DNA of 64,000 nucleotides from Notamacropus eugenii (Eukaryota; Chordata; Mammalia; Diprotodontia; Macropodidae). Below, piece by piece: positions 34,601 to 45,133 of this stretch. The stretch is taken from NCBI RefSeq assembly GCF_028372415.1, contig NC_092875.1, positions 33,188,817-33,252,816 on the forward strand, in the 5' to 3' direction. The notes below the pieces were generated by a model, which was not told the origin of the DNA, did not search any database, and saw only the letters and a list, made by a program, of their open reading frames with translations. A program made the translations under genes and the position numbers. Every line of letters begins with the position of its first letter. Within the stretch, counting starts at the first letter, position 1.

Positions 34601-37600
34601 CAAAATCAGTCAGTTAATCCATAAGTCTTTACTGTTGTGTGTCTCATCCCACCCTGGGTACCACAGGTAACAGAAAGGGAGACAAGCTTCCTGTTCTTTG
34701 GGAGCTTATCCTCTACTTGAAGAAGTAAGTAAAATACATAGATAGAATGAGGATGAGACCTCATAGACTACCTTACAGGGTTGTTACAAGGTTCAAATTT
34801 GATATTTTATATCAGTGGGCATTCTAGTCTCAGGACCCTGTAAACACTTAAAAATTATCAAGGACTCCCCAAAAGCTTCCTCTTATATGGGATATATCTG
34901 TCAGTACTTATTATAAATTAAAAATTCTAAAAATCAAAGGAGAGATGAACAAAATGAAAGTAAAAACACCTATTGAATAAATAAAAATAGGAACAGATTT
35001 AAAAAAAAACCCAGCAATAAAAAAAGACATCTACTAATTTGATTAAAATAATAGGGAAGAGGACCAAATTACCAGTATTAAAAATGAAAAAAAAAAATGT
35101 GATTTCATAACCAATAAAGATGAAATAAAACAATTAATAGGAGCTATTTTGTCGAATTATATGCCAATAAAACTGACAATCTAAATAGATTAATATTTAC
35201 AAAAATATAAATTGCCCAGATTAACATAATAGGAAATAGAATGCTTTAAAACCCTGTCTTAGAAAAAAGAACTAGAATAAAGCATAAATGAACTTTTTAA
35301 GAAAAAAAAACCTTAGGACCAGATGGATTTACAAGCAAATCCAAACAAGCAGTTAAAGAACAATGAATTTCTACACCAAATAAACTGCGTAAAAATTAGG
35401 TAAAGGAGTACTACCAAATTTCTGCTGTGACACAAATATAGTCTTGACACCTAAAACAGGGAGAGTCAAAACAGGGAAGGAAAGCATAGACCCTAATGAA
35501 TATTGATGCAAAATTTTAAAATAAAATGCTAGCCCAGGGATTACAGCAATATATCACAAAGATCATACACTATGCCCTGGCTGGATTTTTTCCCGGGAAT
35601 GCAGGGGTAGTTCAAAATTAGGAGAATTGTAAGCACAATTGACCACGTAAATAACAAAACAACAAAAATCATAATGATTTTCATAGATGCACATTTTTTT
35701 TGACAAAATATAACACCTATTTTTTGTTTAAAAAATACTAGAAAGCATAGGGATAAATGGTATTTTCCTTAAAATGATAAGTAGCCTAAAACTGACAAAA
35801 AGCATTATCTATAATGGAGATAAATAAAAAGCATTTTTCTTTTTAAAAAAGAAAATAGTTCAGAGATTTGATTTCTAATAGTTTTATCAGTGCTAATGTG
35901 TCCCAGGACTCACCTGCTGGTACCAGTATTTCACTAGAAGGATGAGACTCTTTAGTTTAGAGGGGCGGCTGTTGACAAAATCCCTCTGGAGCTCAGTAAA
36001 ACACTTGGAGTAGGTGCCTGCTGGAAAGCCATTGCTTATGAGGTCTACGTACACCTGGGGTCTAGGTTTGGAGCCAGGGTTGAGAGGCCCTGTGAAGAAA
36101 CAACACACATATTCCTTCTTTGCCACAAACTAAGCTGGCTTTCTCTCCTAGGATGGGGACTCCAAAGACATAGAGAAATCATTTTCCCCATTCCCCAAAT
36201 CAGAGGTCCAATAAGGAAGGTGTGAGAAACCCCATCAGCATCATAGATTTAGACCTCAGAGATTATCCATTAGGATTCCTTCCTTTCACAGATCAGCACC
36301 AAAAAAGGAAAAGTGACCTGCCTGCCTCTAAAGCTAGGGTTTCTTCTATAGAACCATCTTGTCAACAGTCCAAGGAAAGAATGCCACACAAACCACCGAG
36401 GGACAAATATTCTGAGGCTCTGTTCTGTAATCTAAATTAGGTAGCATGGCCTATCCTGGTGATCCCCAAGCCTAATTCTACTTCAGACTGGTAGAAGATC
36501 TGGAATTTTTATTAGTGACTTGAGTAAAGGAAGAGATGGTCTACTCATCCAACGTGTGGATGTCTTCTAACAAAGAGGGAGAGCTAGTACTCAGGATGAC
36601 AGGCTCAGGATCCCTAAGGATCTAGAAAGGTTATGAGCATCAGGCTAAGTCTAATAAAATAAAAATCACCAATTATGTTTTTGTAAGAAAAAAGAAAAGC
36701 AAGTTTCACTAATAGAGATCTAGGGTTTCCTGTATAATTGATCCTTTTCTATTCTATTATAGTGGTGCCCATTTTATTTATTATCAATTATAATAAGAGC
36801 TAGCACTTATATAGTGCTTTGTTTGCAAAGCTCTTTACACATGTTAACTCATTTGATTCTCATGACAACCCTGGGAAGTAGGTGCTATTATTTTCACCCC
36901 CATTTCGCAGATGAGGAAACTGAGGCACAGTTTAATTGTCTTAAGTGACTTGTCCAGGGTCACCCGGCTTGCATGGGTCTGAGGCAAGATTTAGACTCAT
37001 GTCTTCCTGACTCCTAGTCCTGTGATCTTATTCATTATAACATCTAGCTTCCTCTCTTAGACCAAAGACCTCCAGTGGTGGTAGTGTCACAGTTTATATA
37101 CCCTTTGAAGAGGAGGGGTCATGAAGAGTCAGACACAACTGAATAGCAAACCCTGACATTCCCTGTTCTAAGACTCCAGCTCTGACATACCTTGTTCTAA
37201 GGCCCCTCCTATATTAGCATTCTATCTATAGCCTCTCTCAGCCCTTATATTCTATGACCAAATGAGATAGCATATATGCAAAGTCATTTGAGAGTTAAAA
37301 GTGTTACACAACTATTTGTTATTATTATTTCATGATGATTATTAGAGTTCTGCAGTCACGGAGCATGAAGTGATTTATCAAGCTTGCCTGATAAAGTGTA
37401 GCAGCCCCTGGGATAATTCCAGTGGAGGAAGTTCAGGTCCCCATAGAAAATGGGACTGGGGGGTATTTACTGAGGGTTCTAGAGTCCAGATGCCACCATT
37501 ACCATTTGGATCTTTCCACTGTACTCATAGTCCCTATGCACTCACCCAAGGCATCAAAGGAAGGTCTCAGGGAAACATCCATCCAGCTGTGGAGTGTGGC

Positions 37601-40154
37601 TGACATCAGCCTGAATCTCAAGGCTTGAGGGTCCTCCTGAGCAGAGAACTGGAGGCTCAAACCCTCCCAGCAGGCTTCCAGCTGTGCTTGGATCTCAGTG
37701 AAATTGTCTGGCTGCCAGGCCCCTTGGTCACCGTAGGCCTTGAAGCAGCTGAGGAACACGATAAGGTCGACATCAGAGCCGCCTCTCAGAGCTGTGCCCC
37801 GGCCATAGGAGCCACCCTGAGGAGAAGACAAGAGAAGTCCTGGCATGATGGGATCTTGGATCTATGCACAGTTGGAAGGGATTCTTGAGAAGCAGTGTGG
37901 TAGAGTGGGCAAAGTCCTGAATTTGGAGATATTAACCCTGGGTTCAAATCTCCTTTGGCTCAGCTATCTGTGTGACTTTGGGCAATCTGCTTCCCTGTTC
38001 TGGCCTCAGCTTTCCTTCCTTTAATGTGAGGGAGTTGGCCTAGATGACCTTGCAAGCCCTTTTCTGTTCTAAATCCATAATCCTCTTGATCTAATCCAAC
38101 CCCCTTGTATCATACAGAAGAAGAAACTGAAAGTCAGAGAAGAACAGTGACTCTTTTAATCCTTACACAAGTATTAAGTTTCAGAACTTGGTGCCATGTT
38201 GCCATCCTGCCTGGCTCTTACATCTATGTAGTAACAGGTTGCTTTCAAAATGATTCTAGTTTCAGCCCTTTTGAAGTAGGCAGGCATCATCATTCCTGTT
38301 TTATAGATGAGGAAACTGAGTCCCAGTGATGTGATTTTAGGGGTTCAAGGACCGCTCAAAGGATGAAGTTCAGGAGAGCATCATCTGAAATGAATTCATG
38401 GACTCAAACATTCTTTAAGTCAAGGTGCAAAGGTTTATTTTAACGCCAATATGAGGGGCAAAGCTCCTTAAGGAACTTTTAGCTGAACAGGAATGATGCT
38501 GAAGTTTATATAGGAAAAGAAGTGGATTATCAGGCAGATATGCTAGTTAGATGATAATTTATAACCTTAGTCACAGGTGTCATTCACTACTGGAAACCAG
38601 GGGAAGGGATTTCTAAGGGGTGTATTTTTGATCTGTTATATCTGTAGTAGATAGCTTTGAGAGTTGATGTCTATAGCTTGACGTCTGGATTGCATATGAT
38701 AACTGTGGGAATCAATATATGATAATTCTGCTGGTACGAGATAGTCCTGTTTTTACAAGGGAAATTCTGCAGAGGTCAGCTTGTTCTTGTAACAGGGAAA
38801 GATAGCTTGTCTTACTGGGGTCCACACTTGAGTTACTGCTGGACATAGTGTCCTTGGGCTGAGAAGGAAACTGTCAGCTGTCAGAGGTAGTATTTTCAGG
38901 GTAGGGAGAAATGTGATCCTGGAAGTGGGGTCCAAGCAAAAGCACTCAAGCGCCCCATCCCCAGATTGGGGAAGTGATTTGCTCAAAGACCCTGAGTTCT
39001 AATCCCTTGCCTTGCCATTATGCACTGGTGGGGTCTTACATTAGCTTCCTTTGCCTGTCAATTTCCCAGTTAATTAAATGAAGTGTTGGTCTAAGTGATC
39101 TCTAAGCACCCCCTTAGCTCAAACATTCTGTATATCAGATCTCTGTCTAGAAGCCAGGGCTCCTGGCTCAGAGGTCTCTGCCATCCCATGGAAAAGATTG
39201 TGTCTTTCATTACCTTCCACCACCATACTGAATCCAATTTTACCAATTATTTTTCTGTGACACTTTTCCTACCAGTATCCCCCCCTTTCACTGACAGTGC
39301 TACTGCCCTAGTTCAGACCCCCATCACCTCTTGCCTTCTAACTGGTCTCTCTCTGCCTCAAGACTCTCCCTTCTCCAATCCATTCTCCACACAATTGCCC
39401 AAGTGGACAGGTCTGACCTTGCCATTCCTCTACTCCAGAATGTTCAGTAAGTCCCTATTACCACCTCTAGGTCTATTACAAATTTTTCTCTTTGGCATTT
39501 AAAGCCCTTTCCAGCCTGGCTCTTCACTGCCTTTTCCAGATTTAAGGTAAATGTCTCTGTGTCCACACTGGATTATTTGTTCTTACTTGATTTTGTACTA
39601 CCTGTCCCACATTCTTGGAAAGCTGTCTCTTAGAATTCAATTTATTAAGCCCATACTATGTGCCAGGCACTGTGCTCAGATCTCACACCACTTCCTCTTT
39701 TCCTGACCTCTCCCCAGGGGTAGGGCCATTCTCACCTCTCTACACCCTCAAATCACTACATGTTTACTTTTGAAATATTTTTGTATTTTGTTTCCTTTAA
39801 CAGATATCCTCAGTGCCTGGCACATAGTAGGAACTTAAGAAGTACCTATCTATTGATGGATTGTGCCTTTAGATCTGATGCTCCCAGTTTCCAGAGGTCT
39901 CCCAGATTTTGGCCTCTTGTCCCAGGTCCCTCACCTGTCTTCATCTTCCTGGAGGGAGGAACCCCCACCTCACTCACCTTAATGACTTTCGTCACCCGGA
40001 TCCCGGAAATGGAATTCTGGAAACACTTCTCCCGCAACACCTTGCAAATGATGTTCACTGCTTGGCTTACCTGATCCAGGAAGCCTTTCTGTGGCATAAG
40101 ATTATCCTGGACAAACTTGTCCAGAGCCCTGACAGGTGTCTGGTATAGCTCCAT
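20568..40154 (-). CDS. OAS3: OAS3, two-unit 2'-5'-oligoadenylate synthetase (terminal exon not resolved)
   Basis: Interferon-induced sensor of long double-stranded RNA. Ten exons are visible: 39978-40154, 37546-37816, 35914-36089, 34343-34590, 33133-33277 (unit 1) and 32436-32609, 26255-26537, 22257-22432, 21268-21506, 20568-20715 (unit 2). They give 2037 coding bases, about 679 residues, before a short unresolved last exon. Unit 1 starts [15 protein letters not shown], like human OAS3 domain 1 (MDLYSTPAAALDRFV), and ends [15 protein letters not shown] and WDVM, like human domain 2. It keeps SDVDLIVF but has [14 protein letters not shown], lacking the third catalytic Asp. Unit 2 is human domain 3-like ([30 protein letters not shown]) with all three Asp. 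Human OAS3 has three units and 1087 residues; no third set of exons is found here. The donors after exons 4 and 9 are weak. An ISRE lies about 180 bp upstream. Confidence 0.93.
21268..21506 (-). CDS. OAS3: OAS3 exon 9 (unit 2)
   Basis: 239 bp; acceptor ACCAG|TGCATG, donor CCCAG|GTTCTA (weak). It encodes [20 protein letters not shown] and ends LAQQLQKPR. Confidence 0.92.
21961..22135 (+). repeat. Minisatellite, about four ~36-bp units
   Basis: Tandem units on the pattern GGAACAGGGAATGTCAGGT plus CTGGGAGGGGCCTT, with increasing decay outwards. Related two-unit pieces sit at 14500-14575 and, inverted, at 37155-37225. It is in OAS3 intron 8. Confidence 0.75.
22257..22432 (-). CDS. OAS3: OAS3 exon 8 (unit 2)
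   Basis: 176 bp; acceptor TTTAG|GCCAGT, donor CAG|GTAAAG. It encodes [18 protein letters not shown] and [20 protein letters not shown], a basic stretch that contacts RNA in OAS structures. Confidence 0.94.
23020..23255 (+). repeat. (GGAA/GAAA)n-rich tract
   Basis: About 230 bp of GGAAGGAAAG-type repeats in OAS3 intron 7. Confidence 0.85.
23640..24990 (+). repeat. Long old interspersed repeat (family not named)
   Basis: This 1.3 kb copy shares strings with 12360-12760 (TTTTGAATGCCAAACAG, GACCAACCAGCAGGCTATTG), with 16.5-17.4 kb and with 10.8-11.3 kb. It occurs with the typical phrase GACATGTTGAGTTTAAGATG. It is non-coding, in OAS3 intron 7. Confidence 0.6.
25621..25660. repeat. (GT)n microsatellite
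   Basis: About 18 GT units in OAS3 intron 7. Confidence 0.9.
26255..26537 (-). CDS. OAS3: OAS3 exon 7 (unit 2, catalytic exon)
   Basis: 283 bp; acceptor CTCAG|GGAGGC, donor CTGG|GTGAGC. It encodes [40 protein letters not shown] and [12 protein letters not shown], so all three catalytic Asp are present. It is preceded on the sense strand by a run of TTTTCC repeats forming the pyrimidine tract. Confidence 0.95.
28139..28232 (-). mobile_element. SINE fragment (left part, same family as 11458)
   Basis: The minus strand has TCAAAGAGGACCATGACATT and GATTTGAGTGAGGGAGGGCT. Confidence 0.6.
28598..28826 (+). mobile_element. Marsupial tRNA-related SINE (MAR1/SINE1-like)
   Basis: GTCATGTCTGACTCTTCGTG, then GAGGAAACTGAGGCAAACAG and CTCTATCCACTGAGCCACCT. 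It lies in OAS3 intron 6. Confidence 0.78.
31395..31485 (+). mobile_element. SINE fragment (left end, same family as 11458)
   Basis: GTTGTCCTCTGTTCTTAAAG and GAGGACCAAAATGATATCAC match the left end of this SINE class. Confidence 0.5.
32436..32609 (-). CDS. OAS3: OAS3 exon 6 (unit 2, first exon)
   Basis: 174 bp; acceptor TTCAG|CCAGCT, donor AAG|GTGAGT. It encodes [20 protein letters not shown] and [18 protein letters not shown], matching the start of human OAS3 domain 3. It is too short and lacks an ATG to stand as an ORF of its own. Confidence 0.92.
33133..33277 (-). CDS. OAS3: OAS3 exon 5 (unit 1, end)
   Basis: 145 bp; acceptor CTGCAG|GCCCCT, donor ATG|GTAAGA. It encodes [19 protein letters not shown] and ends WDVM. 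The three-codon shortening and the wording match human OAS3 domain 2 rather than domain 1. Confidence 0.92.
33358..33670 (+). mobile_element. Marsupial SINE ('GAGGGAGGGCTGTGCAG' family)
   Basis: Full-length partner of the 11458 copy, in OAS3 intron 4, ending CACTGCACCACCTAGCTGCC. Confidence 0.75.
33985..34165. repeat. AT-rich TTAATAAT-type tract
   Basis: About 170 bp of A/T built from AATTTTAATAATT-like repeats, just downstream of OAS3 exon 4 in intron 4. Confidence 0.75.
34343..34590 (-). CDS. OAS3: OAS3 exon 4 (unit 1)
   Basis: It encodes [19 protein letters not shown] and [18 protein letters not shown], ending QKPR. The acceptor is ambiguous: ATTAG|GTTACA (used here) or ACAAG|GCAGGG (start 34572) are both in phase. 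The donor CCCAG|GTCTAG is a poor match to consensus. Confidence 0.85.
34935..35850 (+). mobile_element. L1 ORF2 (reverse transcriptase) fragment
   Basis: The plus strand carries the marsupial L1 ORF2 landmark strings, for example CCAGATGGATTTACAAG, CCAGGATTTTTTCCC-like and GAATGCAGGGGTAGTTCAA, TTTGACAAAATATAACACC and AAAATGATAAGTAGCCTAAA. It is full of stops and frameshifts and is a dead 5'-truncated insertion in OAS3 intron 3. Confidence 0.8.
35914..36089 (-). CDS. OAS3: OAS3 exon 3 (unit 1)
   Basis: 176 bp; acceptor CACAG|GGCCTC, donor CAG|GTGAGT. It encodes [32 protein letters not shown] and LLVKYWYQQ. Confidence 0.93.
36780..37055 (+). mobile_element. MIR/CORE-type SINE
   Basis: GCTAGCACTTATATAGTGCT, GCAGATGAGGAAACTGAGGC and GTCTTCCTGACTCCTAGTCC, in OAS3 intron 2. 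Confidence 0.65.
37546..37816 (-). CDS. OAS3: OAS3 exon 2 (unit 1, P-loop exon)
   Basis: Acceptor CTCAG|GGTGGC, donor TTGG|GTGAGT; 271 bp. It encodes [20 protein letters not shown] and later [14 protein letters not shown]. The first two catalytic Asp are present; Ser sits where the third Asp (of EFDVLP) would align. Confidence 0.93.
38340..38965 (-). mobile_element. Solo LTR of an endogenous retrovirus (OAS3 intron 1)
   Basis: On the minus strand it has a TATATAAAC TATA-like box near 38510 and AATAAA near 38433, about 75 bp apart, as in the U3-R part of an LTR. Its start, middle and end resemble the element at 52.25-52.94 kb. No internal retroviral genes are next to it. It is an old fossil; ends are approximate. 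Confidence 0.6.
39196..39862 (+). mobile_element. L2 LINE fragment (3' half and tail)
   Basis: It shows the same L2 landmarks: GGCATTTAAAGCCCTTTCCA, then CAGTGCCTGGCACATAGTAG at the end. It lies just inside OAS3 intron 1. A short CORE-type piece (39640-39690) interrupts it. Confidence 0.72.
39978..40154 (-). CDS. OAS3: OAS3 exon 1
   Basis: 59 codons from ATG (context GTCATGG, G at -3 and +4) to donor AAG|GTGAGTG. It starts [19 protein letters not shown] and ends IRVTKVIK. Confidence 0.93.
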
Positions 40155-40333
40155 GACTCCTGTTACAGCAGGTAGGGTTCTGACCTGGCTTTGAGAGGAA
40201 GTTGGTCTTCACCCAAGTCACAGCCGGGCCAATACTCTCTTTCAGCTCCGAACCTTATGGGTGAGTGAGTGCCAAAGGCAATCACGAATCCCATTGGCTC
40301 TTAGGGGAGGAAGAGTTCCCAGCCCTGTGGACT

Positions 40334-40346
40334 AGTTTCGTTTCTG
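40334..40346 (-). promoter_or_regulatory. ISRE of the OAS3 promoter
   Basis: The minus strand reads CAGAAACGAAACT, a perfect GAAANNGAAAC core, about 180-192 bp upstream of the OAS3 ATG. Confidence 0.85.
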
Positions 40347-41232
40347 CTAAAGGGCAGGTTCTGCTAGCGAAAAAAACTGAGAGGTTGGAACGCAGAGGGA
40401 GAGGTGGGGAAGGAGGGAAGTCAGAGGAGGCAAAGAAAGGGAGGGCGGTGTCTCCTACTAGACTGACTTAGGGGGAGGGGACCGAAACCAACTTCACTGC
40501 CTTTGCAGCAGACTCTGTCCTCCCCAGGCAGTTCTGAACTTGTGGCATGCAGGAAATTGTAGTTTCTTCCCCCTTTCTTTCATTCTAGATTCCTTTCTTT
40601 ACTTTCGATTTCCCTTTCTGCCTGGATCTTTCCCCAGCTCCCCACTGCCCTGCTCTTCTTTCCCTCTGGGGGAAACCCTAACCCTTTTCACCCTTAAGTT
40701 CTGCCCCCACCCTCTGCCTAACCCTGTCCCCAAACCTACAGATGTCACAGCTTCATGAACCCCACCTCTGAGTCCTCAGAAAACATCGGAGCTCAACCAG
40801 CTGACAAAGGGACTGAATCTTGACAGGATACCCATAATCCTCCTCTCACCATTGGGGAGGAGGGTAGATTTGATCCCGTGTTCTTTGGAACCAGGACTGA
40901 TCATTGTAATCGATCAAAAACTGGCTGTCTATTAGGGTTATTTTCATTTATATAATTAGTGTCGTTATCAGGTACATTATCATCTTGTTTCTGCATTTTT
41001 CACTGTGACCAGTCTGGTACAGTGGAAAAATCATGGGGCTTGAAGTCAAGAGAGACTAGAGGTACAAATATTGCATCAGATCCTTATTAGGTGTATGACC
41101 CTGGGCGAGTCACTTAACCTCCATCTGCCTCAATTTAATAAAAGCACCTGCCTCATAGGATTGGTAGGAGCATCAAATGAGATAACATATGCACAGTGCT
41201 TTGCAAACCTTAAAATATTTTATTAGTTACTA

Positions 41233-41475
41233 TTACCACTATAGATCAGCTAGGTGTGCAGTGGACAGTGTTGGGCTCATCTTCCTGAGTTCAAATCTGA
41301 CCTCAGACATTTCCTAGCTGTGTGAAGCTGGGTAAATCACTTAACCCTGTTTGCCTCAGTTTCCTCTTCTGTTAAAGGAACTCAAGAAGGAAATGTCAAA
41401 CTATTTCAGTATCCCTTGTCAAGGAAATCCCACAAGGGGCCAATCAAGAATTAGACATGCCTGAAAAACCATTGA
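41233..41475 (-). mobile_element. Marsupial SINE, partner of 51105-51325
   Basis: The minus strand carries GAGGAAACTGAGGCAAACAG and TTGCACACCTAGCTG-type ends; the sequence then continues as at 51.3 kb. Confidence 0.68.
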
Positions 41476-41684
41476 ATTATTTTCATTCATAATTATTCAA
41501 CCTGTTCACTTTGTAGTTGAGGAAACCAAAAAGGCTGCAGAGAGATTTGCAGTGGGTTAAGATAACAGGATCAAGGCTAGGTCTTCCAATTCCTGGCTGC
41601 TATGTCTCTATGACACCCCGCTGGTCTTCTCTTTCTCAGCCATTGTTATTATTAAATTATTAATACATATTAATAATGATGATG

Positions 41685-41938
41685 ATCTCTAGCATTTATA
41701 TAACACTTTAAGGTTTGCAAAACATTTTAAGAATATTATCGCCTTTGATTCTTAAAACCACCCTGGGAGACAGGGGCTATTATTAACTCCATCTTATAGA
41801 TGAAGAAACGAAGGCAGGCAAAAGTGAAGAAACTTATCAAAGGTCGCATAGCAAGTAACTGTCCCAGTCAAGATCGGAACTCATGCCTTTTTTACTTCAG
41901 ATCCATCGCTCTAACCATTGCACCATCATGTCTTTGTC
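41685..41938 (+). mobile_element. MIR/CORE-type SINE, partner of 51533-51780
   Basis: AGCATTTATATAACACTTTA and GATGAAGAAACGAAGGCAG. The copy at 51.5 kb lies in the same order after the same flank. Confidence 0.65.
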
Positions 41939-42299
41939 AATTTTTTCTTTATGTGTTTTGTTTTTATATCAAATTCATCTCCGCTTCTCATTTACTTAGT
42001 GAGCCATCCCTTCTAAAAAGATTTTAAAAAGAAAAAACAAAAAAAGGCACACAAAACAATAAACACCCCCCCACCCCCACCCCAGCCTCCGTGAAAGGAG
42101 AAAGGTTCATTTTTTTCTGTTCTTCTCTGGGTCCCAGCTATACTTCTTTCTCTTAATAATATGGATTGCACACATATAACTACATCTGATTGCCTCCTGT
42201 CTCAGGAAGGAGGGAGGAAAGAGAGGGAAGGGGGATAGAATTGGGAACTTGAAATTTTAAAAGAAAAAAATGTTAAAATATTGTTTTGACATGTAATTG

Positions 42300-42446
42300 G
42301 GGGAAATATACATGCATACATATACATGTATGGATATGGATACATACACATATGTATATGTATGTGTATATGTGTATTTATATATGTATGTTTTTTATAT
42401 ATGTATATATGTATGTTTTATATATATATATATATGTATGTATGTA
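42300..42446. repeat. (TA/TG)n-rich microsatellite
   Basis: Alternating TATG/TATA purine-pyrimidine repeats; a related one is at 52165-52200 in the second duplicon. Confidence 0.85.
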
Positions 42447-42562
42447 AAGACCTTTCCTGCCTGTGGGAAAGCAAGCTCCCATTTTCACTACTTGGGATTT
42501 GTAGGATCGTAGATTTAGAGGTAAAAGGGACCTTTGGGGCCATCCAGTACAACTCCCTCATT

Positions 42563-42818
42563 TTCGATTGTTGTTGTTCAGTCCTGTCTGGCTCTCCATG
42601 AGATCATCTGGGATTTTCTTGGCAAAAATACTAAAGTGATTTTCCATTTCCTTCCCCAGTTCATTTTACAGAGGAGGAAACTGAGGCAAACAGAGTTAAG
42701 TGACTTGCCCAGGGTCATATAGCTAGCAAGAATCTGAGGCCTGATTTGAACTCAGGAAGATGAGATTTTCTGATTCCAAACGCAGTGCTCTATCCACTAT
42801 ACCACCTACCTGCCCTAT
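42563..42818 (+). mobile_element. Marsupial SINE, duplicated at 55186-55427
   Basis: TTCCTTCCCCAGTTCATTTT and GAGGAAACTGAGGCAAACAG, ending CACCTACCTGCCC. Its right half and flank match 55186-55427. Confidence 0.75.
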
Positions 42819-44738
42819 CACATGGTCAATTCATCAGAATCAGTCACAGAAGATCTATACATATCCAATCTCTCCAAGATGTTTTCCTTACATGTCATCA
42901 TGATTCTCCTAGAAGTAAGCTTTACTTATGGAGAGACATCATCCCAGATGTTCTGAACATGTCCCAGACCCTGATTGCATGTTTTTTCATATCATTGATT
43001 TCCTTTGAAATCCTTTATATTGTGTATTTAAAAACACAGTTCGAAGAAGGGGTGTGCAGGCTTTACCAAACTGCCAAAGAAATCCAGGACCTTGATTGCA
43101 TGTATTTCAATATAATTAGTTTCCTTTGAAATGCTATATATTTTATTTTGTGTATTTAAAAACACAATTTGAAGAAGAGGTTTGCAGGCTTTACCAAACT
43201 GTCAAAGGAGTCCAGGACTCAAAAGAGATTAAGAGTCTTCAACATAAACCATGATCCTTTGAGGAGGAGGATTGAGTGGGGCATGCACAGCTAGGGAGGT
43301 CAGGAACAGTGGCCTGTACGAAGAGGCAAGTGACCTCAGACTTGAAGGAGGCCAGGAATTCTCAGAGGGAGAAAGGAGGAGGGAGAAGGGAGCATATGCT
43401 GGGCATGTGTTTTCCTTTGTAATACTTACTTGACCCATTTTCTTCCACTATAGTCTTCTTCTAGGGCCCCATTGCTGTGTGGAGGTGACCATGGGCCCTG
43501 GAAGGTCATCCTAATGGAACTCCAGATCTGATGAATACCTTTCATCTGGAAAGGCTCCAAGTATAGCGTATGGCTATCTGTTGCTCAAGGACCAGTCTAC
43601 CTGAGTTTGAGAAAGCATAATGCTGCAAGGATGGCCAATAAGTAATGGAATCTAAATCATGATGACAGCTCTAAAGAAATTCCTAGGAGAACCCATGAAT
43701 GGACAATCTTCCCAGGTCCTTGCAGTATATATTGAAGTAAGCACCTCCATTTTATCAATAGGGAAACTGAGACCTAGGGAGAGGTACTAAGCATTTATTA
43801 TTGTTGTGAGAGGCTGCCAGCAGCTGCTCCAAACCCAGTCTTCAAGATGGCATCAATGACTGACCAGGAACTAGCAATGGAGAAAGAAGTCAACTTTATT
43901 TAGTTAATAAGCATACAATTGGCAGTACAGATCAAGAAAATGTGTTGATTGTGGCAGGAAATGTCTAACTTCCCCTTGACTCCCTATTTCTCATGGAGAT
44001 GCCATCAGAAAGAGACTACTGAGCCAGTGCATATCGTCACTGGGCATCTCTTTTCATGCTTTTTGGCTTCCAGGTACCATAACACCAGTGCAAAGATTTT
44101 ACATTATGCTTGAAACAAAAACGCCATTGTGTTCTAGCTGCCTACTGTCTAATAGTATTCCCTAGGTCCCACATCAGTTGGTCAACAAGCATTTGTTCAG
44201 CCCCTAGTATGCGCCAGGCATTGTTCTAAATTGTGGAAATGCAAAGACAAAAGCAGTTTCTCATCTCAAGGAGCTCACAGTCTATTAAACCGTGATGTTT
44301 GAAAAGTTCAAGAAACATAATTTCTGAGTAGTCCTGTTATTAATAAGGTTAACATGTTATTAATAAAAGAGGTCAGTGGTACTCTCAAATTCCAAAGACC
44401 CTTCATGGCAGTGGACTCATAGTTTATATGCCCTTGGAAGAGCAGGTGTTCCTAAGGGTAGCAATCAACTCTGATTGGTTAACAATTAATGAGAGAGTGA
44501 ATATTATAAAGGGAAATGGGCTATATTACAATGAGGGTCTTGGGGAACTTGGGATTATCAACTTCCATATTTTGACAAAAGGAAGAATCCACATTTTCCC
44601 AGAGTTGTCTGAGTAAACACACCTGTTACCTTAAACCTAGAATTTCTTTTCCTGGTTAAGTCTTTGAGAAAGATTTCCCACACTGCTTGATTTCTAGATG
44701 AGGAAGTCAAAAAGGAGAAAAACTTGATTCAATAATTA

Positions 44739-44744
44739 TTTATT
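44739..44744 (-). terminator. Candidate poly(A) signal of OAS1 copy B
   Basis: AATAAA on the minus strand, about 390 bp past the stop codon and the first one seen downstream. Use is inferred. Confidence 0.5.
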
Positions 44745-45133
44745 AATACAACAGAGAAACAGTCATTTCTCTCAAAGAGAGACAACATGCTAATAAGTAC
44801 ACCCAAATGAGATACAGACAGAAGAAATCAGAGGTGGCTTGAATTTATAGCTGCACCACATCCTAGGGCTTACAGGATTATAGCATCCCATATCCAGAGT
44901 GAGAAGATCCCCTATTCTGTTGGACTCAAACCAACATCTTGTTTACTTATAGACATTATCCCCATAAAGACATCATTACATGTCTCTGATAAAAATGTTG
45001 CATCCACACCTTCCTCTAATTTTCTTGGAATTCAAGAATTTGAGAGTCTGGAAGGACTTGAGTAGCCTTGTCATCCAATACATCCTGTTTTCCCTTTGAG
45101 GTCACCAACAGTCAAAGGCTGGGGAGAACAGAC

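Larger units (their letters stand above)
40347..44738. other. OAS1 copy B-OAS3 spacer (first duplicon flank)
   Basis: No gene. From about 41.2 kb it is co-linear with 51.1 kb onward: SINEs (41.2, 41.7, 42.56 kb), the TA/TG repeat and a 42.8-44.3 kb block matched by 55.4-56.8 kb. Confidence 0.7.

Noticed and set aside
34935-35850. Possible retroviral pol gene
   Set aside because: The strings match marsupial L1 ORF2, not a retrovirus, and no LTRs flank it.
42785-43129. 114-codon plus-strand frame, with partner at 55380-55721
   Set aside because: It starts inside a SINE, has no recognisable domain, and exists twice only because the region is duplicated; the second copy does not preserve the reading well.
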